62,000 nucleotides of DNA from Acanthaster planci (GCF_001949145.1 NW_019091357.1:3434228-3496227); one strand, 5' to 3'; positions 1 through 14,000 are shown, counted from the stretch's first letter. Numbers and translations: made by a program. The notes: generated from the sequence alone by a model not told the origin.

Positions 1-930
1 TGGCCTCCCTAAATCACAAGGCGAGGCATCTCATGTACATGTCAATATAGGAATATAAAGTGTACATGCAATGTTAGAATTCTGGAAATAAAAGTTACAT
101 GCCAAAAAGTCATCTGAATCGTATACATGGTATAGGCCTAGTCGGCAAAGCCTCAATCAGGAAACATCACACCAACTTGGGGTTTAGTTTGAGGCGTGGA
201 GCTAGACGTGTCTCCTGAAAGAAGTCCTGCCATTTTCACAGAAATGGGCCATGTACATGTACTGTAGGCATGCCTAGTGTTGATCCTAGTCCTACTCCTT
301 GGAAGTATGATTACTAATCTTAACATGGTCTTTTCCTTTCTCCATGGTCTCAACGACTAGGCCTGTGAATTTTCTTCCTGTAAAGTGTAAGTGTGGAATA
401 ATAAAAGCAAAAATACCTTGTACTTACTCCATATCAAGTAGGTGTGCCAACAATTCCCCCGAGACTAATTTCTTACGAGAAGTCACGAAAATAAATGGAT
501 TAAATCGACCACCATGCGCTCATAATACAAGCGTACAGTCACTCAACGTGCACGTATCCCACCGCATCCACGTGCAGAGTGTATGTCTGTAACCGGTCCG
601 CCAACATCCGTCCGTTATGTTAGTTTTGCGTAGTGACGTCATGCACAGAGTGCCTGGCTTACCAATACTCGACGGGGGCTCCGTCTCAGGCTTCGTTCCC
701 AAAACCATGGAACCAATCCCCGACTGTGGGCCTGAAGCGTTTAAATTAAATTGGATTACTGTAATTTCTGGCTCTCTTGCATCTTAGTTGATGTTTTGTG
801 GCACTATTAAACTAATTGATGCACTTACAGCTTCAACGTCAGCTAGTTAAAAACAGTTGAAGCCTCAGACAGAGCCGAAGTTAAGTACTGGAAAACGGCC
901 TTTAACTGCCTCACCGGCACCCAGAATATA

Positions 931-1111
931 ATACGGGTGATTCACAACAGTGCGCCTCCAAGAGTTTATAACGCGTTGGCCAATCACAACACGGGAGATC
1001 TGTCGACCCGTTCCATGATTCAAACGCGCATTGGGTAGACTGATTTCGCGCGTCGTGATTGGCCAACGTGTTGCAAACTCTTTGAGGCTCACCATTGTGA
1101 ATCGCCCGTAT
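931..1111. repeat. Palindromic MITE, family 1 copy 1
   Basis: About 180 bp that folds back on itself. The ends are ATACGGGTGATTCACA and the reverse complement of ATACGGGCGATTCACA; inside, CCAAGAGTTT...GCGTTGGCCAATCA pairs with TGATTGGCCAACG...CAAACTC. It matches the copies at 22705-22875 and 26935-27109. Confidence 0.8.
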
Positions 1112-1177
1112 TGAATAAAAATGTAAATGCACATTTGTTTGCAGTCAATTTCATGTTGTATTTATTCTCCCCAAACT

Positions 1178-1530
1178 AAATAAATTCGCACGCGGTTAAC
1201 CCTGCATTTTTTTTTCAAAGTGGGCCAGCTATGACTGAGATTTTTCTGTAAATGACTCAGAATTTCTTTTGGAGCAAGATAGGCATGGTTTGGAGCTCAG
1301 AAATGATGATATAAAGAAATTCATATATGGCTCTCAAATTAAATAAATTCGCTAGGGGTTAGCATTGCATTTTTATTTAAATCAGACCAAAATGTGACTT
1401 TTCCCCCCAAGAAACTGGGAGAAACTCTTCTTGTGCGAAATGAGTATGGGTTGGGCACAAATTCGTATTAGGCTAAGATTGAATAAATTGGCAAGAGTAA
1501 CTCTTGCACTTCAAGTTTTACAGAAAATCT
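1178..1530. repeat. Degenerate tandem stretch, about 3 units
   Basis: The string AAATAAATTCGC recurs at 1178 and 1341 and in diverged form (GAATAAATTGGC) at 1481, each followed by a GGTTA...GCATTT- or GTAACTCTTGCA-like segment. Spacings are about 163 and 140 bp. The units are poorly conserved. Confidence 0.35.
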
Positions 1531-1752
1531 GCAAAATAAAAAGGCTAACCTTTCACAAATAAAAATCTGGAAATGTTCATTTTGAGTGAGATTTTAATTG
1601 CAATAGCAAGGCTAACCAACAACCCACTTTAAAATTTCCATTGACACAAGACAAGCACATTTTAAACATCTGCTGCAGATAATTTACTTGACTGGAAGAA
1701 CACTGGTTCCGTAAGAAATAAAACGATGATTTCAAATCATTCTAGAACATTT

Positions 1753-1758
1753 TTTATT
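1753..1758 (-). terminator. Possible SYCP2 polyadenylation signal
   Basis: AATAAA on the minus strand about 1,070 nt after the SYCP2 stop. Chosen as the first clear hexamer in a sensible range; not confirmed by a GU-rich element. Confidence 0.3.
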
Positions 1759-2828
1759 TCAGAATTCAAAATTATAGTTCAACACTATAAAACATAAACC
1801 AAACTTCATAACTTAATTTGTTCAAAACAGAATCTCGAAGTCCCACTCTGTAATATTAGAGGCAAAAGCACACTTTGCAACAATTTCCTAAACTTTTCTT
1901 GACTTCGAATTCTTTTTCCGATTAAGAAATGTTTTTCATAAATCAGTCCTAAAGAGTAGCAACTTCAAATAATATTTACAACCTTAAAGGCTGTTTTTGC
2001 GCAATGAGCAAAACATTACACAAACTACGATGCTATTGCCTACCATTACCTCTATGGGAGGTCACAGCTGGAATGTAAAACCTATTTCATAACTTTCTTT
2101 ACCATGAGGTAATACTTGTTTTTGAAATCTCGGAAAAGTGATTCCTAAATTAAATGTGTAATCAGGCCAACTTGTTCTTGTCATTACCTGAGCAACGGTG
2201 ATATCATTTCAATTCCCATGAGCAGGGAACAAATTCCACACCCCCTTCCTGTTTTCTTTTTTTTATCGAGTGTACAAGTGCACACCATCTCAGGTCTTTC
2301 AAATACTGTCAAGAGGTTCTGGAAAATTTTCTAACATTTGGGAAGGTAGAGTCCAGCCAACAATATTTCTTGCTACGGGACTCGGTCCACGATGCCCCTT
2401 AATAATGTTGAAGTACACAGAATTTGCTGTTGATTTCCTGAAGAGAGGATGAGTTTGGAAGACTGAGGAGGAAGCTTCCTTCCAAAATGCTCAGAGGGTT
2501 AAAGTTAATCAATTCAACTGTCTATCAGTTCATCCTATAAAGTAAACATCATCATTAAAAATTTAACGTGAAAAACTGGAAAATTAGAATTGGTCAAAAA
2601 TTTTCGGAACAACCAAAAGCATGCACTGCTGTTGTGAGCGGTTTAGAAAATGGCAAACGTCTGTCCATAAAAATTAATTAGGGAAACAATTCCAGAGAGA
2701 ACAACAGAAGCAACAAATGTAACAGCCAGAGTTTTTAAAAACATCAACATCTTCGCTTGCTTCAGCAAAGCAAAACATTACATATCTTATAAACTAAATT
2801 GGTGTAAACTGTCCTTTCATCTTTTCTG

Positions 2829-5019
2829 CTACACCCTGAAGATGTTCAGCAGTCCTTTCCTCATTTGCTGCAGTTCATGTTGTTGCTGTGGTATACAAAC
2901 AAGGCAAAGTGAGATGAATTTTCAAAGCCTCTCTGTTTTGAACGAAATGAACAGTGCTTTAAAGGGCGCTAGTTCCGTGCATAAATAAATTGGTTGGACC
3001 TCATTCAAACTGAAAAACATTTCTATTTCTATATTTCCAATTTCATGTTTTCCCCAAATGTTGCCATGTTAGGGTTGTGCTCCCAAACAGGAGTTACCTG
3101 GGTCAACAAGAAGTAGAAGTACTTTTTGGCAGGGGCCTTGCTACAGATTTCTTCCCCCCGTGACGTGGTAGTCCTACAGATGCAAAGGGCAAAATGTACT
3201 CACAGCGTCTTGAATGAGCAGCTTGTGCATGTTGACCATCTCTTGGTGCAGCACCTGCCTGACGCCGTGCTGCAGGTGCCGGCCCAGCTGCCGGTTCAGC
3301 TCCCCGGAGTCCGTCTCGTGTTGGCTGTGCAGTGACTTCACCCGCTGTATGCTGCAGGAACAAAATGGCGTTGGGTGAAAAAATGACAGGAATAGAATTC
3401 CGAGGGGCACTGCGGCCGAGCACGGAAGTCAATGAAGCTTCATATTCGGCTACACTGTAAGTATGCCACGTTTTGAGACGAGAGCATTTGGCTGATTGCA
3501 AGAACAGAAAATGTTTACGCTCAAGTAGGAGTGAGAGACCACACTAACCTGCATGGGACACAGCTCAGCTCAACAAGTTACATGTTGCTAAATGTACTTC
3601 TGCAGAAATTGTATCAATTTATTATTGTGGGTGAAAATGATTGCTATGACCATTGGATGTCGACATGAATGGTACAAATCACAATCACGGACAGTTTGCT
3701 TTTTACAATGCATCAGAAAAGACAAAAAAAAAAATTGTTCCAAGAACTCAATCTGTTGTGTCTAGCGTCATATGGCACACGGACTCATTGACGATGTCAT
3801 AGACAGTAAAGTGAATGGGTCCGTACTTCAAAATCTAAGTTTCATTCAACACCAGACACACTGTCAGAAGGAGCATTTTCACCTCCACACCACTGAGGAG
3901 GGGGCCCTACTCACTGCTTGAGCAGAGTGGAGGCCGTCATGTGACAGTGCTGCTCCAGTGTTGCCTGCAGCTCTCTCTGGACATCCTTTAAGTGACCCAG
4001 CTCGTCCTCCAGGGAGACGATTTCGGCCAGCAGGCGGCTCTTAAACTCCTCCTGAGCTTCGCTCCTGGAAACAAACCAACCAACAAAACAAACATCATCC
4101 CAGGATTGAACGTTGATGGGATAGGCTGCCGAAGGACTAGTTTTGGATTACATAAGAACTTGGTTGTTGGCTGGACGATTTCTTTAAAACTACCAACGAC
4201 TGTTCATCCAGATATGTCCAAACTCAAAGCCTGGAAAAAAAAAAAACAGACAACGAGGGGCTTGATGTTTGGAATGAAGAAACAGGCCCGGGGAGTGCAC
4301 TCACGGATGATCCAGTAAATTCTAGGCTAGTTGGCACTCGCTTGAAATGTGACCTAGTAAGGCCAGGTAAGTCAGCTAGCCTGCACTGCTACCCAAGAAT
4401 TCCCTGTAAATGGTAAACTGTAAGTGGTAAAACTATGCTGTGAATCCGTTAAAGATGGGCTTCATTAGCCCCTTGATCATTGGCTAAAAACACCCTGTTT
4501 AACCGATTCAAAAGTTTTGTTTTTGGTGTTGCCTTTACACCAGCATGTATTCTGTGGTCTAAGAGTTGGGACAAAAATCACCAACTTTTTTGGGTGTGAT
4601 TTGAACCCACGACTTCCTGCTTACTGTTGCAGATGTCCCAAGCACTCGACTACTGAGTTTGTCTGGATTCAGCTGGCTCAAATCCAATGCAGCAGCAGGT
4701 ACCACAAGTAATAAATGATATCAATTTTGTTTTGGATTGAAAAGTCGGACAATTCAACCTGAAGGGAATCACGAATGAAACACTTCAGTGCAACTGACAC
4801 TTCTTGTGATTCCTCGGCTGTAACACATGGTGACAAATCGCGCATTGTCTGCAGAACACAACACTGTGTGGGCGACCAACAACTCCATTCACATCCCAAG
4901 GGGGTGGTCTTGAGTTGTTTATACCTTGCTTGGTGCTGCTGGGACCAGAGCTTGGACACCTCTCTCTTGGTTGTCTTCACTGCTCCTTCGGTCAGCTGTC
5001 GGGCCTGTCTCTGCTCGGT
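2829..5019 (-). CDS. SYCP2: SYCP2 exons 29-32: C-terminal coiled coil and stop
   Basis: Four exons encode about 150 residues of nearly continuous charged amphipathic helix, for example REVSKLWSQQHQARY..., then LEDELGHLKDVQRELQATL, then GVRQVLHQEMVNMHKLL, then HELQQMRKGLLNIFRV and a TAG stop at 2829-2831. In SYCP2 the C-terminal coiled coil pairs with SYCP3 into heterotetramers that polymerise along the axis. Composition, heptad-like leucine spacing and position at the very end agree with this. Confidence 0.85.
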
Positions 5020-8000
5020 CTGATGGATACAGAAGGAAAATCATTTAAGCAGGTTTCCCACAGAAAGGGGAAAGCCAGATTCAATGACTTTCCAGGACTT
5101 TCAGGAGTGACATATGACAATTTCCATGATATTCAAAGCCATTTTGCAAAAAAAAAAAAAGTTGTTAGGTATTTGGAACTGGAAAACTGACATAGTCATT
5201 ACCACAGACTGACATGGATAGCCTATATTTATTATTCCATCATAAAATCAAATGCAGCTTATCAAAAATAACCCTTGCATGATCTTAATTTCCATGACTT
5301 CTTCCCTCTGACAAAACAACTCCAGGAAATCCTTCCTTTTTCCTACTTTTCCATTACTTTTTCTGTGACATGCCAGGACAACTTTTATTGAGGCCTTTTC
5401 AGGATAATCCATAACCATGCCAACCCCGATTAAATACGTTTTATGGGTATTCTACAAGCGTACATTGATTATATATGCTGAAAATAAAGAAGCAAAAAAG
5501 CTGGACCACGTTCAACAGTGTTTTCTTTCAATATCAGCATCATTCTGCTGTGTCAAGTGGTAATAAAGTTAGGACAGAAGTCAGGGCACAAATCTGGGTA
5601 CAATCCCAGGCCCATTTTAATGGCGCAGCTTAACAGTTAGCAGAAAAGTCTTGCTTACTATATTAGAAAATGTTCCTTACAGTAAGCACGATTTCATGGC
5701 AGTGTCAGGCATGGTTGCGCTTACGGTTGTGCGTGAACAGTGATCTCTATTGTTTTGTCACAGCGCGTTAAGCAAATTTTTCCTCCAAGGTAAGCGTTCA
5801 TTTTGCCGTGCTTAATGCTTACGGTTGTCATGAAATACATTCAGCCTCTGTTGGTGTAAAATCGGGTGCTTAGCAGTGCCTTGAAATTGGGCCCAGGTCA
5901 CAAACAACAGGCGATAAGCAAAGAAAAAGGAGTGTCTATATAGCTGCTATTCAAATCGTTTGGGACTCAGGACTGAATAGCCTGTGACAGACTTGCATAG
6001 AACTGACAAACTCTGGAAAAAGCCCCCTTGCTAGTTAGGTGCCTGGTGTTTGCTAGGCTGTTCCCATTGGAAATAGCATTCCTTCCCCAATCCAGAGCCA
6101 TCAGTACTCCCGTGAGTAACCTTCTAAGCAGTCTAGGTTTGGAGATTGCTCACGTACCAGCATTCTCTGCTTGTGAGTGCTGGTGATCGTCTTGAACATC
6201 TTGGTGATCTGCATCGTCGGGAAGCTCCCCAAGGACTGAAAAGAGGATGGGATGTCACCGGTGCTGGTGTCTTCGGTGTCTTCCATCTCCACCTCTGGAG
6301 AATTTGAGCTGGTAGTAGCTGATGACGAAAAGCAAAAGTATATAACGTGATTCAATTGTTGGTTTGTGTTCAGACAATTTGCAATCGTAAGAAACAACCT
6401 TGGAATTACTAATCTGCCATTTTCTGAACTTTCACCTGATAAACTCCAGTCTTCAACAATAAAAACTGGACCCCAGACTTACAGAATGACCCACATAAAC
6501 CTCGTACAAGACATAATAATAATGCACATTCCAAAGCTGTCTAAAAATTCAGCACTCTTACTCATGCGTGCTTTGAAGAGCTTCTTTGGTCTCAGCGACC
6601 CCTGGCCAGAGTGAGGCACTAGTCCACAAGGTGGCACGTCACCGTCAGCATCTTCACCGTCAGAGCTGACTACTGTGTCTCCATCAACCTGTGCCCCGTC
6701 ATCTTCTCCGTCGTCATCGTTGAAGATGTCGCCATACTTCCGCTTAAGTGTTGAGGCAGTAGGACAAGCCCTGGAGGACGGACCTGAGTTGTAAATGTAA
6801 TGGGGTCAACAATTAATTCATCTTTCCGGTATAATTTTGTTACAAACACAGTCTTTGAACTGCACAAGAAAGAGAAATTTATTAGTGTGCATGGATGCAG
6901 GAATGGGTATTTGCCCGAACTGTACAAAATGCAACTTCGTCAGCCTTTGTGACATTTTTCTATTCAACAAGCTAACAAGTACATTTCAGCATGTTTTGAA
7001 TTAAGCAATTGGTTAAAACACAGCGCTCAATTTGGTCACCATCATTTACACAACTATGTAACTTTAAGCGCAGGAAGCATTAGTTTTCCAAATGTTGAAT
7101 AAATTTGAGGTAACATATTCACCTGTACCTTGTTACAACAGTTACACTGATTCTGGATTACACACCTGACTTGAGACAATCTTCTTCTATCACTGGTGTG
7201 AAGTCTTCAGCATAATTTGGATCAGAGTCAAAGGTGACTTGCTAAAACAGAACAATGATTAGTTAAGTTTCTGGCTGTTGAGGAAATTAAATGGGCTGTT
7301 ACAACACTTAAATTAGTTATCTTTTAAGCAGTGATAAATTGTCTGTAGTTTTGGTTCATTCAAGTTAATCTTACACTTTTCAGTTTAATCTTATACCAGA
7401 TTTTGCCCTTAAGCCAATGCTTATGTTCACATTGTGTTTTTAATTGCAAAAAAACTCACAACTTGCTGAGGTGGATTCGAGCTCACGACTACTGCTTACT
7501 TTATAACTTCCATATTTTAAGTAATATGGCATTCAGAAATATGTGACCGGTGCCACAAAAATGGGTATTATGGGACATTTTTGCAAAATGAGTCACATAC
7601 ACTTTTGAATAGGTGACATCATCGTAAGCTTTAATTTGGTGTAAGTTTGAACCTTGTGGCATTTGGCAATCTGGAGATATATTGATTTTTGCATAATCAT
7701 ATCATACACATTAACAGAATTACTTTCGGACCGGGCGGAGATAAAGCCCTTTAAACACAGGAAGTGGAGAAAAAAAATCTGCCAAGAAAAAGATCTCTTA
7801 ATACCCATAGCAACAGTTAGGTTTCTTGTATGAATTGTGGAAGTACTGATATAAAAGAACCCAAAAAACCAGGAAGTAAAAAATCACCCTGTCCACATAA
7901 AAAAGCCCTTAGTGTGATATAGCACAGTGTCCCTTATTACCCTTTTTGGCAGAGCGGGTCACACATAAGAGTGTAGTTTGAAAAATTCACATCTCTTCGC

Positions 8001-11000
8001 ACATACAGGTGCAGCAATGACATGATAAACCAAATACTAGTTAACCCTGGCTCCAATAAACTGAACCTTGACTCTAGCTCATTTTTTTAACATCAGGAAG
8101 AAAAATACCTTGGGTGTTTTCCCCGAGGAGCTTGTGCCTCGGCTGGAGATGGACGAGGAGATCTTTAGGGATTTGGGAGTGACCAGGTCAGGCCGGCCCC
8201 CGGCCTGCATGTCCTCAACCAAGACCGAGGGAGTGAGCGGGTAGAGGTCCTCCTCTATGTCACCAGTGGCTCTGTCGGGATCATCCCTGGCGACCTCTAT
8301 GCTGGACTCCTCCTCCTTGCCTTCCTCTTGGGAGGACCAGTGCAGCGACCAAGGTGTGCTGGTGCACCGGGGCATGGACTGTTAAGGAAGGGAGCAAAGA
8401 GCGCAGGAGTGATGGCCAGTTTGCAGAATATCAATGCGAGGTCAATGTCACGTCATGAAATGTTGGCGGGTCGATTCGCCTGGCTCGAAATGTCTTCAGT
8501 AGTTGCTCGCCAATCTACAGTACCAATAGTATTGTAATGTAAATAATCCATGTTTGTTTTACTCGTGTAAACTGGCTTTGTAATGAGCAAGTGCAACTTA
8601 CAATGGAAATGTGACCTACTTGAAGGGCAGCAGGTAATGCCCTTGCCCTTGCTGTTGATTCAGGTCTGTGCCCTGGGCACAGACATGAAAAAGGGTAAAG
8701 TACAACCATCTGAATTCATACCTTGACGGTCTTTTCACTTCTGGTGGAGTTGTCCAACAGGGTCTTGTTGGCAGAGCTACGCCTCAGCTGGCTGTCCGAC
8801 AGACTGCTGGACTCGTGATTCTCCCTGTAGTAGAACAAGCACATGTCCAGGCTGTCTACGTCTGCCTCCTGGGAGCTCTTCAGTGGATTCTGTTTCCTCT
8901 TCCTAGGCAGAGCCGGTTTCTCGTCCTGAAAATCAGAATGTTACAAAGTAGACTGCGACCTCGTCACTGCCTCGTGATTATGCAGGTTGCATGTTACATT
9001 TGTCCAATGTGGATCAAGATGTCAAACGGTCTCATCGTGCAGAAAGAGTACCACTTTATTATACCTTCTTCTTTCTCGGCTTTCTCTTGTTCAGTCTGGG
9101 TTTCTTCTTGACCGTGGTGTCCAGGTTTATCGTGGAGGTGAGCGACACCCACTCCTTCTTGTGGGTCTTGGAGTAAGTGCAAACCTGACATCCGCATGCA
9201 TTTTCCATGGAACAATGATCGATGTAATGACGGAGGTAAGGGATGATTGGGAGTAGGCAGCGGGTTGACGAGGGAATAAAAAACGGGGAAACAGGTGTGT
9301 TGGAAAGGAAAGAAATTGAAGGGGAGGACGGTGTGAAGGTGGTTTTAGCCAGAAAGGTATCTCAGAGGCTTTGAAGGCCACTAAACATCATGGCTTCTGC
9401 TCACTCTACTTTAATTTTACGGCAGTTTGGTGTATTATTTATTTTTGACGTATTTTTTGTTTATTTACTGTCCAATATGTTTTCCCTTCTCTACGCTTCT
9501 CTGTGTATGACTTAAAAGTTCTGGCAATTAAATTTACCATACACCCAGCTGTTTGCTGTGCAGGGCTTCCCCTGGGCTAAAAGACTGTGAAAGGAAGAAA
9601 ATGAAGGGACTTGTGGAAGAGGCCACATGTGGTGGCATTTTCTGACCTGTACTGTAGACCCAGCAAGTACAGATTAACCAACTAATTATATTAATTTGGA
9701 CACTGTCTTACTTTCAATTTACAGGAAATCTGATAGTTCTCTGGTCAACTCCTGGCTAAACCCTGGAAGGGAATAATGAAAGCGATGATGGGCACGGACA
9801 ATGATCACCATGACAACAATAAACGGGGGCAGCAACCCCTGACCTGAATTTTAACAAAAAGTGGCAGCTAGCTGTTGAATCACTGGCTAGCTGCTGAATC
9901 ACCAACTGATCAAAGCAGTAAATGCAAAATCCAGTTACCTTCTGCATGGGTTTCTCGGCCAACCAACTTCTTTCGCTGACAACATCGGGTTCACGCCGCT
10001 TCTTGCTGGAGCGGCGCGGTGGCTCAGGAGAAGCTGCCAGACTGCCTGGCTCCTCCTCCTGTGCCCCCTCGTGTTCCTCGTCATTTGACTGCCATTCACT
10101 GAATTTATTTTTCAAAAAACGGAAAGTTACTACAAGTCGAAATGGTGAAATGACCTATTCTTTCAACACTGCAAACTCAGGAGATGACCTGATTTCAAAA
10201 ACAATTCTTTCAGAAACTTCACAGAAGATTTTCTCAAAATTTTTCAAACAATTCTGAGGAGACATGCATTTTTTTAAAAGCTGATTTTTGTTGGAGAGGG
10301 GAGCTAATTCTGTGGTTAGGTCTCTGAGACCTCTAAGACCTGAATAAGTTAGTGCTGGCTGGTCTGCTAAGCCCAAGTTGGCAGCCGGGTGTAATGAGTA
10401 AAAGCAGGTATTCACAGCCTCTGGTGTACTACCGAGCCTTGAGAGCTTTCAGTGGGGTAATTCCAAAAACTCCTGACCGTCCACTCAGTGAACTATCACG
10501 CATTTTTACATTGATAACCAAAACCAGTATGCACAGCAAATCGATCACTATAGCCTATGCAGACAGATTTGCTCCAAACGGGGGCTCAACGATGGGTGTG
10601 CAATCTTCCAATCTTTCAGCTGCAGCTGGAAAGACATGTAAAGAACACACACACATCTGTGGAAAACTGTTGAAGCCATTAGCTGTGGCTTGGGAGGGTA
10701 CATTCTTATGCCAGAACCGTGTATTTCAAATAACATGGGCAACTTCAAGGAAAAATGCTTGGACAGTACAGGGGGCATGCGGCCTGGTGGTTAGAGTTTG
10801 TAGCTTCTGATCATAGGGTCAGGGGTTCGAATCCAGCTGGTGGCAGTATGTTGCGATCTTGGGCAAGTCACGTTACCCCTGTGTGCCTCTCTCCACCCAG
10901 GAGTAAATGGGTACCTGTGAGGGTAGATTTGGTTGTTAGCCGTGTGCGCCTGATAGGGCAGCATCAGCTAGTAAACTCCCCGGGGAACTGAGATGGTTTC

Positions 11001-14000
11001 AGGAATGTTCAGTTGTTGTGAGCCCAATGTGCAGGGATAATGATAATACAGTGCCTTGAGCATCAGTTGTGATGGATATGTGCGCTATATAAATATCCAC
11101 TGTTATTATTATAACAGTGCACTTTTGATTGGTGATGCAACAAGATTACCTGTCTTGGCTTTGATAATAGATCTTAGGGATGTTCCTGTATGACTGTTTT
11201 GTTGCTAGTCCTCGACCTGACTTATTGACCAAACTCTGGAAGAGAAGAATAAGAAAAGGGTTCACTTTCAATTGCGTCTTGAGGAGCGATCTTTGGTTCC
11301 AATGCCGATAACCAATTGATGCTGATCAAGCCCGTCTAAAGGGTCATGCAAGTCACAAGGAGCAAACAGACTACGGTTTAATGTTATAGTCCCGACGGAA
11401 CATTTTTTTGGGACTGGTCTTCAAGTAGTGAGAGACCAACCTGGCAAACCTTGCTGAAGTTCTCCACGGACACAGTGTCTGTGTTGGCGTCGTCGTCACT
11501 GGAAATACTGACAGCATCTTCTCGATTGGGGACTTCCTCCGACTCATCTTCGACAATCTCCACTCCAAAGCTTGATCCTTTCCTCCTCCATGATGGCTTG
11601 CGACTGCTGATTGGCTCCCTGGAGGACTGCCGCTGCTTTTCCACAGATGCTGTTGAGGATTTCTTGCTCGGCCTCTCTACTTGTTCCTTGTCCAGGACAT
11701 ATGTGTTTCTACCAGATCGAGGCCTCTCCCTTCTTGATTTCTCTCCCCTGCGTGGTACAAGATTTACATAAACCATACAAAGCTTGGAGCATAACTACTT
11801 TAAGAGCAATCGAATCTTTTTGGCAGTATTTGAATTATTAAAAGGTCCTTTAAAATCTCAATTGCAAAATACACCTTTTTGAATCACACAATCAAGGTCT
11901 TTACACCAGTGAAATCAGCACCTTAAAGGTGGACAATGAACTCACCTCTTGTCTGTCTGACATCTGCTTTTTCTGCTTTCAGACATCAGCTCACTCACTG
12001 CTTCCGCAGCCCTTTTCCTTTCTCTGTTGGTGAAACTTTTGACAAAGCTGTGCACATCCTGGTCAAGGTACTGGTCATCACTGGATTCTACTGGAGACAG
12101 TTGGGCATTCCTCGAGAGGAATGACATTTGTGGTGCATCTCTGGGTTGCTCAATGTCGGAAAGCTCTTCTGGACTTGGGGGAGGCTTCACAGTTTTGTTT
12201 TTTGATCGCAGCCTGGACGAGACATTTATTTGATCATCATCTGTATCCCAAAGCTCTTGGGAATTTCGAAATAGCTTCTTTGAGGTTTTCAGAGGTTTGT
12301 CTGACTGTTCCAAATGCACACGCTGGTGTTTCCTAGATTTAGCATGCTGAGCAAGGGCATTCACCTTGGCTGGAATATTTCTTGCTGCCTTGGTAGGAAG
12401 AGATGGCTTCTTTTTGATGCATGGCTGAAGGCTGACACTCTGACAGCTTTCTGAATCTGCAAAGTCATAGACAGAGATGTCCAGTGCCTCTTGAGTTGAC
12501 TTCAAAAGCTGACCTCTTTTCCTTGCCCCGGCCGTTCTCAAATGAGGTTTTTTGACAACAGAGTCACTAGATGAGGATCTCTCTACCTCTACTTCCACAA
12601 AGTCATACACAGACAGGTCCGCAGAATCTTGACTTGACCTGGCTGATAGGTTTGTCAGTGCCTTCAAAGATCTAGATGTTCTTGTTTTTTTTTCAGTTTC
12701 ATTTTCGGTCTTCTTCCCCTTGGATTTCTTGATGATTGGGTGACTTGAGTCTGATGACTCCATCCCAGAAGTAGGTTTGTCGTTAGCTTCAGGGCAACTG
12801 TCAAACGACTGACTGAGTGTGCGTATTTCCCTCTCGGCCGCCTTGGCTGCCGCACGTTGACTCCTTGCCCTGAGTCTAGGTTCCTCCACAGGGGGCCTCT
12901 CCTTTGCTGACTTGCCTCCTTGTTTCTTAGGCTGCTTCTTCACGTTGCCTTCTCTCCAGGCCTTCTTTGTGGGCCGGCCTCTTCTGGGACGAGCTTCCAT
13001 CTGGGAGGTGAAGAGCTCCTGGCTGGAATCCGGCATCTGAAGAGGCACCTTGCGAAATGCCCTTGAGGGAGGCAGGGGTCTGGATTTGTCGTCTGGGGCT
13101 TTGCCTCTATTTTTGGCAGCTTTGGTCTTGTCAACATCAGTGTCTTGGTCGTACTCTTCCTCATCTTCCCTTCTATCACCTTTTTGATCAGGTTTTGAAA
13201 GTTTCTTGTTCCCCGAGGGCACATCTGGTAGAACCTCATCTCCATCAATGATAATAACATCAGCATCCTCACAGCTTTCGCCAACCTTCTCAGAGTCATC
13301 TTTTGCATTGCTGTTCTTGTCATGTGGTCCTACTCTGGCATCCCATCTCTCCTGAACTTTGCCCGCATCCATCTTACTGTTGTGACAAGTTTCTGGACAA
13401 CTGCTGCCAGCTGCGACTCGTGAACTGAGAACTCCTTCTTCTGACAACACCTCTTGAATGACTTCCTCCTGCAAGGTCATCTTGCTCCGTTGAAGGCTGG
13501 CGTTTGCAGTTGGAGCTTCACTACCTAGTTCAAAGACAATGCATACAACAATCACACCATTAAACCATCACTCCTGCACGTAAATCACTTCCGTGTGCAA
13601 AAACATCCAATCAAATGAAAGATGTCATGATTAGTTTCGATACTTGCCACTGATGATGGTCGCAGTTGTTTTAGTACTTCTGCCCTTGGCACTCTGTGCA
13701 CTTTCCTCAGTCAGTGTACTAAGGGATGGACTATGGGCTACAGGATGATACCTGCCAAAGTTTGATCTATTTTGGATCCTAAAAGAATTAAAGAATGACA
13801 GCAATTGTCCAGTCTTGTCATAATATGAATACATACTATATAAAAGTCGGGATATTTAAAGCATTTGAAGGTAAGCAAACAGTTTAATGTGGGCTCTGAA
13901 GCAATGGAAATCACAAAAGCCATCCTACAATAAAAGCCAATAAATAGAAACAAGTGCAGGTGACTTTTTTCAAGAAATAAGGATCATTTCACAAGATTTG

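Larger units (their letters stand above)
1..2828. other. SYCP2 3' flank, no recognised gene
   Basis: Contains a palindromic MITE (931-1111), a degenerate tandem stretch (1178-1530) and, on the SYCP2 strand, an AATAAA at 1753-1758 that could end a 3' UTR of about 1.1 kb. A CpG-rich patch at 540-700 holds a perfect CRE octamer TGACGTCA (634-641), possibly the promoter of a gene beyond the left edge. Open frames here are short and unlike known proteins. Confidence 0.5.

Noticed and set aside
10790-10850. Possible tRNA gene with an intact-looking B box
   Set aside because: The cloverleaf is imperfect and the sequence continues into a SINE body and a TTATTATTAT tail, so it is a SINE head.
10755-10991. 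78-codon frame containing GSNPAGGSMLRSWASHVTP
   Set aside because: Lies in the tRNA-derived SINE; SINEs do not code.
11451-13323. Several frames of 60-130 codons on both strands over the SYCP2 large exons
   Set aside because: Shadows of SYCP2 exons 18 and 19, whose own frame is continuous and spliced in phase.
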